Part shown: piece after piece, positions 14,112 to 18,660 of the stretch
How the letters are laid out: every line of letters starts with the position of its first letter
Position numbering within the stretch: position 1 is the first letter of the stretch
Made by a program: the position numbers and the translations under genes
Source of the DNA: JBHAEC01 sp041855385
GTDB lineage: Bacteria; Bacillota; Negativicutes; Veillonellales; Veillonellaceae
Direction of reading: 5' to 3'
NCBI GenBank assembly: GCA_041855385.1
Contig: JBHAEC010000006.1
Location: forward strand, 1-18,660
DNA: 18,660 bases
The notes under the pieces: generated by a model
The model's database searches: none
Told to the model about the DNA's origin: nothing
The model's input: only the letters and a program-made list of their open reading frames with translations

Positions 14112-14176
14112 TGTACAGGACCTGATTAAGTAAATGATAGAAAAAGAAGATAAGTTTTTATTCTACGAGGTTACTA

Positions 14177-14185
14177 TGATATAAT
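14177..14185 (+). promoter_or_regulatory. Extended -10 promoter for PepSY-menG
   Basis: TGATATAAT with a perfect hexamer at 14180-14185, 56 bases before the PepSY start codon. Its context (GG-T-TAC-ATGATATAAT) is nearly the same as at 1280-1296. No clear -35 is present. Confidence 0.5.
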
Positions 14186-14240
14186 TAAAAGAGCGTAAAC
14201 TTAGATAGCGTAGAGAGTGTGTTTTCAGGAGGAAATCTAT

Positions 14241-14792
14241 ATGAAAAAACAAATGTTAGCAATGGTGATGGCTACAGCGGTGGCAATTGGAGCAGGTACT
14301 CTGACTGCGGAAGCGAAGGACCTAAATGTAGAGGGGTCTGTGGGTATTATAGGCATGAGAGGGGCTGCTCAAGTTTTCCTTGATACCTATCCGCAGGGAG
14401 TCATACATTCCATTTCTTTGAATCCCTCAAAAGGACAGTATGTATATAAAGTAGAGGGCTATGTGAAAAAGCAGGGGCAAAAGCTTTCCATTGATATTTT
14501 AAGTGGTAAAGTAGTAAAGACTGAAGGTGCAGATGGCCCCGGTAAAGACGGCTATATGAAGGTGTTTAATCCGGCTCAGGTTTTGGATGAGCATGAAGCC
14601 AGTGTGATCGCTGTAGAAGCAGTGGGGCAAGGAGCTGTGGCAAAAGCGTGGGAAGTAGAAGCGGACAAAGGCGTTGTTACCTACGAAGTTGATGTACATC
14701 AGGCCGGTAATGAAATTGATGTAACGCTTAATGCAAAGACGGGCGAAGTGTTGGCGAAAAGTGAGCCGAAGCCAATTGAAAAAGAGGATTAA
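14241..14792 (+). CDS. Exported protein with two PepSY-like domains
   Basis: The start is ATG 14241 (MKKQML), 7 bases after AGGAGG (14228-14233). An in-frame ATG at 14217 lies upstream of that site and would spoil the signal peptide. The 183-residue product has a signal peptide (residues 1-25, cleaved after AEA). Two similar domains follow at about residues 36-90 and 108-175. Each has an alpha-helical start and the strand pattern ending in a conserved ...LSGKVVK / ...KTGEVLA turn, the hallmark of PepSY domains. PepSY proteins are often protease inhibitors or are linked to cell-envelope and flavin or metal systems; no specific target can be named. Its stop codon shares one base with the menG start, so the two are translationally linked. 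Confidence 0.8.
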   Translation: MKKQMLAMVMATAVAIGAGTLTAEAKDLNVEGSVGIIGMRGAAQVFLDTYPQGVIHSISLNPSKGQYVYKVEGYVKKQGQKLSIDILSGKVVKTEGADGPGKDGYMKVFNPAQVLDEHEASVIAVEAVGQGAVAKAWEVEADKGVVTYEVDVHQAGNEIDVTLNAKTGEVLAKSEPKPIEKED

Positions 14793-15514
14793 TGTCTAGT
14801 CTTAAACAGTTTGACGGCGGCGAAGAGAAGAAAGCATTTGTTCAGCAAACATTCTCCAAAATAGCTAAGCGGTATGATGTAATGAATACCCTATTGAGTT
14901 TTAACCAAGATGTCTATTGGCGAAGTTTTGCGATTAAGAAATTGGAGTTAAAGCCCGGTGACACCGTGTTAGATATGGCCTGTGGTACTTGTAGTATGAC
15001 GCTGGAGGCATATCGCCAGGAACCGAATATTACGGTGACGGGGTTGGATTTTAATAAAGACATGCTTGCTATTGGCGAAGAGAGAGTTTTGCGGGCCAAG
15101 GTGGCGGAGCGAACAACATTGGTAGAAGGCGATGCAATGGATTTGCCTTTTTGTGATTCCTGCTTTCACGGTGCTATGAGTGCATTTGCACTTCGCAATG
15201 TGCCTGATGTTTCTAAAGCACTGCTGGAAATGAAAAGGGTAGTCAAGCCCGGAGGTAAGGTTGTAACCTTGGAATTGGCTAAACCAAGTGCAATGGGCTT
15301 TAAACAACTTTACTATCTTTATTTTGATAAAATACTTCCTTTTCTAGGCGTTTTGGGCGTTCGAAATACGGCTTATGAATGGTTACCGGAATCGCTCCGG
15401 CGATATCCCCATCAATCGGAAATAACAGAATTGTTTACTTCCTTGGGATATAAGAATGTAGTTTGTTATGAGCTGACAGGAGGTATTGTTGCCGTTCATG
15501 TGGCAGAAGTATAG
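14792..15514 (+). CDS. menG: MenG/UbiE demethylmenaquinone C-methyltransferase
   Basis: SAM-dependent methyltransferase of 240 residues, the usual MenG/UbiE length, which methylates demethylmenaquinone in the last step of menaquinone synthesis. Family markers: VQQTFSKIAKRYDVMNTLLSF at residues 17-37, WRSFAIKKL, motif I VLDMACGTCSM (about 59-69), and GLDFNKDML. These are followed by EGDAMDLPFCDSCFHGAMSAFALRN, the highly conserved UbiE block, and AYEWLPESLRRYP near the C-terminus. Motif I has Cys where CGTGD normally has a second Gly (CGTCS). The start ATG overlaps the TAA of the PepSY gene; AGAGGA lies about 5 bases upstream. A strong terminator follows. Presence implies menaquinone-based electron transport in the host. 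Confidence 0.87.
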   Translation: MSSLKQFDGGEEKKAFVQQTFSKIAKRYDVMNTLLSFNQDVYWRSFAIKKLELKPGDTVLDMACGTCSMTLEAYRQEPNITVTGLDFNKDMLAIGEERVLRAKVAERTTLVEGDAMDLPFCDSCFHGAMSAFALRNVPDVSKALLEMKRVVKPGGKVVTLELAKPSAMGFKQLYYLYFDKILPFLGVLGVRNTAYEWLPESLRRYPHQSEITELFTSLGYKNVVCYELTGGIVAVHVAEV

Positions 15515-15571
15515 CCAAGAATGGAATAAGGTCGTAGATTATCTTTTGTTGTCAGGTGTAATTTAAATGAT

Positions 15572-15618
15572 AAAAAGCTGTAATAAAAGTAAGCAATTAC
15601 TTTTATTACAGCTTTTTT
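15572..15618. terminator. Bidirectional intrinsic terminator between menG and the SIMPL gene
   Basis: AAAAAGCTGTAATAAAAGTAA (15572-15592) pairs perfectly over 21 bp with 15597-15617 around a GCAA loop. It has a T run on the + strand side and an A run (T run on the other strand) at its start. It ends menG from the left and the minus-strand SIMPL gene from the right. Confidence 0.92.
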
Positions 15619-15705
15619 AATGGTTAAAGGGAAAAGAAGCCCTAAGTTTTGCCGATTTTGTGGGGCAGGTATTTATCTCTAAATGACTATAAGTCGTATC
15701 TACCT

Positions 15706-16446
15706 TTACAAAATGGCATAGGTAATCGATACCTCTTTTTTGATTACAAGCGTTCCCTCTTCAATGGGAGTGGAAGAGGAGAGCACGGATTTGAAGGGGA
15801 GCGCTTCACTGTAGTCCCTGTATCCGCCACCTAAATCAGAGGAAATATTGATATATTGAACAGGGCCTAAAGTGCGTCCCAATGCTTTAGCAATCACTTG
15901 TGCCTTGTGCTGAGCATTATGAATGGCGTCCGTAACCATTTGATCGTCTTGTTCCTGTGTTCTTTCCGCTTTAAAGTTTAAATAGTGAATTTGATTAATT
16001 CCCGCTGCCGAAGCCTGGTCAATAACGGTAGCGATTTTTTTTGTGTCGCTAATCTTTACGGAAATCACATTGGAAACGCGGTAACCTTTGATGTTATTAC
16101 TGTTTTTTCCCGTCGGATCGTAGATATACTCAGGGCTGACACTAAATGTAGTGGTTTGAATATCTGGCTTGGAAATACCGATCTGACTAAGTCGACTAAC
16201 GAGGTCACTCATGATGCGGTCATTTTTTGATTTGGCTACAGAAACTGTATCACCCGTAGTCTCAAGTCCTAAACGGAGGACGGCATAATCGGGAGATACC
16301 TGTTTTTCTGCAACGCCCACTACGCTGATAACCGGTTTCGTCTGCTCTGCTTGTGCCGAACCCTGTAGAGGGAGGGCAAAAAAAGCAGTTGCCAGTGCCA
16401 GAGGAAGAAACATTTTTTTTACCATGGTAATAGTACTTGTTTTCAT
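15706..16446 (-). CDS. Exported SIMPL-domain (DUF541, YggE-like) protein
   Basis: Minus-strand gene for a 246-residue protein with a signal peptide (about residues 1-33, ending GSAQA), so periplasmic or surface exposed. The mature part is the SIMPL fold: ISVVGVAEKQVSPDYAVLRLGLETTGDT at the start, IQTTTFSVSPEYIYD and GYRVSNVISVKISD in the middle. The late part has AIHNAQHKAQVIAKALGRTLGPVQYI, all typical of DUF541/YggE proteins, which have been tied to oxidative-stress tolerance but have no defined chemistry. The ATG at 16446 has AAGGGG 8 bases upstream on its strand. It is convergent with menG and divergent from the nitroreductase gene. Confidence 0.86.
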   Translation of the reverse strand: MKTSTITMVKKMFLPLALATAFFALPLQGSAQAEQTKPVISVVGVAEKQVSPDYAVLRLGLETTGDTVSVAKSKNDRIMSDLVSRLSQIGISKPDIQTTTFSVSPEYIYDPTGKNSNNIKGYRVSNVISVKISDTKKIATVIDQASAAGINQIHYLNFKAERTQEQDDQMVTDAIHNAQHKAQVIAKALGRTLGPVQYINISSDLGGGYRDYSEALPFKSVLSSSTPIEEGTLVIKKEVSITYAIL

Positions 16447-16580
16447 TTAAATACCCCTTTTTGTAATTGTGATACCTTAAACTTGGTATGCCACTAAGAA
16501 AATAAATAACAATTAAAACGTAAAACTGGACAAAATAAAAGAGCGGACTTCTACCCAAAATCCCCTCTCTTCACATCAGC

Positions 16581-16589
16581 ACTATATCA
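16581..16589 (-). promoter_or_regulatory. Possible extended -10 promoter for the SIMPL gene
   Basis: On the minus strand TGATATAGT gives a one-mismatch -10 with the TGn extension, about 135 bases from the SIMPL start codon. The leader (16447-16574) could form a stem AAGAG-A-GG/CC-G-CTCTT around 16537-16571 followed by TTATTTTG, possibly an attenuator. Weak evidence. Confidence 0.3.
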
Positions 16590-16662
16590 TAAAGTGGAAA
16601 GGAAAGCAACCGCGTTTATACTGTTAGGATAGGAAGGGTTGCTTTTATTTGATGGAGACAGG

Positions 16663-16671
16663 TGGTATAAT
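16663..16671 (+). promoter_or_regulatory. Extended -10 promoter for the nitroreductase/flavoprotein pair
   Basis: TGGTATAAT has the TGn extension and a perfect hexamer at 16666-16671. The transcript would start near 16678 and begin with a hairpin AACCGA-N7-TCGGTT (16678-16696). A second hairpin, AGCCG-N9-CGGCT, follows at 16719-16737. These small stem-loops in a 128-base leader are otherwise unexplained. Together with the SIMPL upstream region this accounts for the gene-free stretch 16447-16805. Confidence 0.5.
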
Positions 16672-16805
16672 AAACGAAACCGAACAGAAGTCGGTTGGTA
16701 TAAGAAAATTCCGTCAATAGCCGAGTAAATTCCGGCTTACAATTTGCAAGACTGAAAATCCATTTCGGCCTGAACAATGTCATGAGAAAGAAAGGAAGAT
16801 TGTAT

Positions 16806-17573
16806 ATGAACCCAATTGATATTTTACTAAACCACAGGACAATCAGAGAATATAAAATGCAAAAAATGACGCCGGCACAACTCAGTGTACTCTTAGATGT
16901 GGCAAAACAAACGGCTACGTCAATGGGGCTTCAGTCGTTCAGCATTATCCGTATCGTCACACCCGAAATTAAAGAAGCCATTGCTAAAGTAGCAAATCAG
17001 GACTATGTTTCGAGAGTTCCGGAACTCTTTGTTTTTGTGGCGGACGCGTATCGAAACTCTCGTATTGCTCGCTCTCAAGGTGTTGAGACACAAAATGAGG
17101 GAGATGCAGATTGCTTTTTCCAAGCTTGGACAGATGCGTGCTTAGCTGCACAGAATATGGTGGCGGCGGCGGAATTAGCCGGATTTGGTACCGTTTATTT
17201 CGGCAGCATTTGGAACGACATGGAAAAAATGATTGATATATTAAATCTTCCTCCATTAACGATGCCGGTGTTGGGTTTGGGGATTGGCGTGCCAAACCAG
17301 AATCCTCAATTAAAGCCGCGGATGCCGAGACAGGCCAATGTGTTTGACGATACATATAGAATCTTTGATGACTATATGGAACTCTTGGAAGACTATGATG
17401 AAGAAATGTCACAATACTACGATTTGAGAGATGCCAATAATCGCGTTGACTCTTTTACTTTACAGGTAGCAAGAAAGTTGCCCAATGCAAAACCGAATCG
17501 TCAACGAATTCTTGAAGTAGCAGAAAAACAAGGATTCAAATTCCATGTAAAGGAAGACGGAACATTGGTATAA
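16806..17573 (+). CDS. NfsA/FRP-type FMN-dependent nitroreductase
   Basis: I choose ATG 16806 (MNPIDILLN): AAAGGAAG at 16791-16798 is well placed, whereas the in-frame ATG at 16782 lies upstream of that site. The 255-residue product has the nitroreductase N-terminus NHRTIREYKMQKMTPAQLSVLLDVAK (about residues 8-33), whose HRTIREY binds the FMN phosphate. The central block ...FQAWTDACLAAQNMVAAAELAGFGTVYFGSIWND and the LPPLTMPVLGLGIGVPNQNPQLKPRMP region are typical of the NfsA/FRP subgroup. Such enzymes reduce nitro groups, quinones or flavins with NAD(P)H in the cytoplasm. A 43-base gap leads to the thioredoxin-reductase-like gene, probably on one transcript. Confidence 0.87.
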   Translation: MNPIDILLNHRTIREYKMQKMTPAQLSVLLDVAKQTATSMGLQSFSIIRIVTPEIKEAIAKVANQDYVSRVPELFVFVADAYRNSRIARSQGVETQNEGDADCFFQAWTDACLAAQNMVAAAELAGFGTVYFGSIWNDMEKMIDILNLPPLTMPVLGLGIGVPNQNPQLKPRMPRQANVFDDTYRIFDDYMELLEDYDEEMSQYYDLRDANNRVDSFTLQVARKLPNAKPNRQRILEVAEKQGFKFHVKEDGTLV

Positions 17574-17616
17574 CAGTTTATAGCCGGAGCAATGTCTTCG
17601 TTGTGAAGGAGCAGGT

Positions 17617-18483
17617 ATGACTGATGTGTATGATATTGCAGTTATAGGCGGTGGCCCCGCAGGATTATCGGCGGCATTAACGGGTTGTGTAAGAAACAAA
17701 AATATTATTGTATTTGATGGAGGAGGATTTTCTCAAAAGCTGAGAAAAGCACACTTTATTGATAATTACCTGGGGATGGAATGTATAAGTGGACAGGATT
17801 TGATGGAGCGCTTTTTGGTACAGGTAAGGAAGTACAATCCTTTTATATGTAATGAAAAAGTGCTGAATGTTTTTCCGGGAGAGTTATTTACAGTGCTTAC
17901 GGCGAATTGCGTTTATAAAGCTAAAACAGTGATTCTTTCGACAGGGGTAGCACAAGGAAATCCTATTAAAGGGGAAAAGGAATGGCTCGGCAAGGGCGTC
18001 AGCTATTGTGCCACCTGTGATGGTAACTTTTTTAGGGAAAAGAAGATTGCTGTTTGTGCATTTATGAAAGAGGCTCTGGAGGAAGTTAAATATTTGGCGG
18101 AACTGGCGGAAGCACTATACTTGGTGGTGTTATTTGAAGGGCCTGTGATTGATGTGCCGGATAATGTGAAGGTGATAAAAGGCGTAAGACCTCTTGAAAT
18201 TGCGGGGGAGAAGGGTGGAATTTCGCTTACCCTTACAATGGGAGAGTTGCATGTTGACGGCGTATTTTTACTGCGCCAGGCGGATCCTCCGGATAAGATT
18301 GTTGAGGGGATTGTCCTCTATAATAGCAGCATTGCAGTAAACCGAAAAATGGAAACCAATATTCCCGGCCTTTATGCCGCCGGCGACATAACAGGATCGC
18401 CGCTACAGATTTCTAAAGCAACCGGTGAAGGTCAAGTAGCCGCACTAGAAGCCATATCCTATATTAGTAAAAATCACATGTAA
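17617..18483 (+). CDS. Thioredoxin-reductase-like flavoprotein lacking the usual NAD(P)H motifs
   Basis: A 288-residue protein, shorter than normal thioredoxin reductases (about 310-320). The FAD-binding start IAVIGGGPAGLSAA (7-20) is intact, the active-site disulfide is Cys131/Cys134 (YCATCDGNFF), and the C-terminal FAD motif is PGLYAAGDITGSPLQISKATGEG (from residue 250). The central NAD(P)H domain is aberrant. Where VVGGGDSAxEEA is expected after CATCDG it reads IAVCAFMKEALEEV (144-157), and the HRRxxxR phosphate-binding motif is missing (VVLFEGPVIDVPDN). The fold seems kept, so the enzyme may take electrons from ferredoxin or another flavoprotein, as in ferredoxin-dependent flavin thioredoxin reductases, or be a paralog of other function. 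GAAGGAG lies 5 bases before the ATG. Confidence 0.82.
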   Translation: MTDVYDIAVIGGGPAGLSAALTGCVRNKNIIVFDGGGFSQKLRKAHFIDNYLGMECISGQDLMERFLVQVRKYNPFICNEKVLNVFPGELFTVLTANCVYKAKTVILSTGVAQGNPIKGEKEWLGKGVSYCATCDGNFFREKKIAVCAFMKEALEEVKYLAELAEALYLVVLFEGPVIDVPDNVKVIKGVRPLEIAGEKGGISLTLTMGELHVDGVFLLRQADPPDKIVEGIVLYNSSIAVNRKMETNIPGLYAAGDITGSPLQISKATGEGQVAALEAISYISKNHM

Positions 18484-18555
18484 GAAGGTAGATATGGCCT
18501 TTCGGCATAGTAAAACACTAAGATTTTGGGGTAAGAAAAAAAGTAAAAAAGCGTA
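18484..18555. other. Short spacer and A-rich upstream element before the rRNA promoter
   Basis: No gene is seen. A short imperfect hairpin (TATGGCC-TTTC-GGCATA, 18493-18510) follows the flavoprotein stop without a T run. The tract around 18534-18550 is almost pure A/G, resembling an UP element that boosts rRNA promoters. Confidence 0.35.
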
Positions 18556-18584
18556 TTGACAAGGAAAAATAAGCCTGCTAAAAT
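18556..18584 (+). promoter_or_regulatory. rRNA operon promoter
   Basis: TTGACA (18556-18561), 17-bp spacer, TAAAAT (18579-18584), preceded by an A-rich UP-like tract. It is the only strong promoter before the rRNA leader at the right edge. Confidence 0.8.
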
Positions 18585-18600
18585 AGGTAAAGTCGCTAGG

Positions 18601-18660
18601 GGTTATGCCCGGCGGATCTTTGAAAACTGAACAATGTAAAGGTAATCATGGAAACATGAA
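18601..18660 (+). other. rRNA leader upstream of a 16S gene beyond the window
   Basis: GATCTTTGAAAACTGAACAA (from about 18615) is a sequence commonly seen in Firmicute rRNA operon leaders shortly before 16S rRNA, where it contributes to processing stems and antitermination. The 16S start (AGAGTTTGAT...) is not reached, so no rRNA gene is called. Confidence 0.65.

Noticed and set aside
14217..14240. Upstream ATG for the PepSY protein
   Set aside because: AGGAGG lies downstream of it and serves ATG 14241, which begins a standard signal peptide.
16471..16490. Inverted repeat ATACC-N8-GGTAT upstream of the SIMPL gene
   Set aside because: Arms of five bases are too short in AT-rich DNA to claim an operator.
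16782..16805. Upstream ATG for the nitroreductase
   Set aside because: The AAAGGAAG site lies between the two ATGs and serves 16806; the extra residues (MRKKGRLY) are outside the family alignment.
1..18660. CRISPR arrays, insertion sequences, transposases
   Set aside because: No regularly spaced repeats, terminal inverted repeats or transposase-like proteins were seen.

Overview
The window looks like a chromosomal segment of a moderately AT-rich Firmicute, most likely a diderm member of the Negativicutes. This is inferred from strong AGGAGG-type ribosome binding sites, TTGACA/TATAAT promoters, exported proteins with Gram-negative-style roles (a SIMPL-domain protein, a signal-peptide hydrolase), spanin-like phage lysis genes that only make sense with an outer membrane, and a Firmicute-type rRNA leader at the right edge. 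No species can be named from the sequence alone.

Layout. (1) 1-1167 is the right-hand end of a prophage. It holds the 3' part of an amidase endolysin, a tiny membrane protein, and a lysis pair read in two frames of the same DNA. It ends at a displaced 3' half of tRNA-Arg(TCT), which is the attachment junction, followed by the orphaned tRNA terminator. (2) 1288-6922 is a plus-strand run: an exported subtype-B-tannase-like hydrolase, then ahbC, ahbD, ahbA and ahbB, then a DMT-family exporter, closed by a terminator. The four ahb genes form the siroheme-dependent heme route: the two AsnC-like proteins decarboxylate siroheme, AhbC removes the two acetate side chains, and AhbD converts Fe-coproporphyrin III to heme. 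(3) 7124-12475 is a complete five-gene nickel/peptide-family ABC importer. Its near-consensus promoter is overlapped by a Fur-like site and abutted by a perfect 28-bp palindrome, and its leader holds an intrinsic-terminator hairpin. (4) 12711-14111 is a MATE efflux protein behind a structured leader. (5) 14241-15514 is a double-PepSY exported protein whose stop overlaps the start of a menaquinone methyltransferase (MenG/UbiE). (6) A 21-bp-stem bidirectional terminator separates this from the convergent SIMPL-domain gene. (7) 16806-18483 encodes an NfsA-type nitroreductase and a thioredoxin-reductase-like flavoprotein that keeps its redox CxxC but has lost the usual NAD(P)H-binding motifs. (8) 18556-18660 is an rRNA operon promoter and leader; the 16S gene itself lies beyond the edge.

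Common theme (inference): anaerobic redox and respiratory cofactors (heme, menaquinone, flavoproteins) together with metal or cofactor transport. The most unusual items are the dual-frame lysis locus with a stop codon that is silent in the other frame, the flavoprotein without recognisable NAD(P)H motifs, the tannase-like gene heading a heme operon, and the dense control region at 7124-7386.
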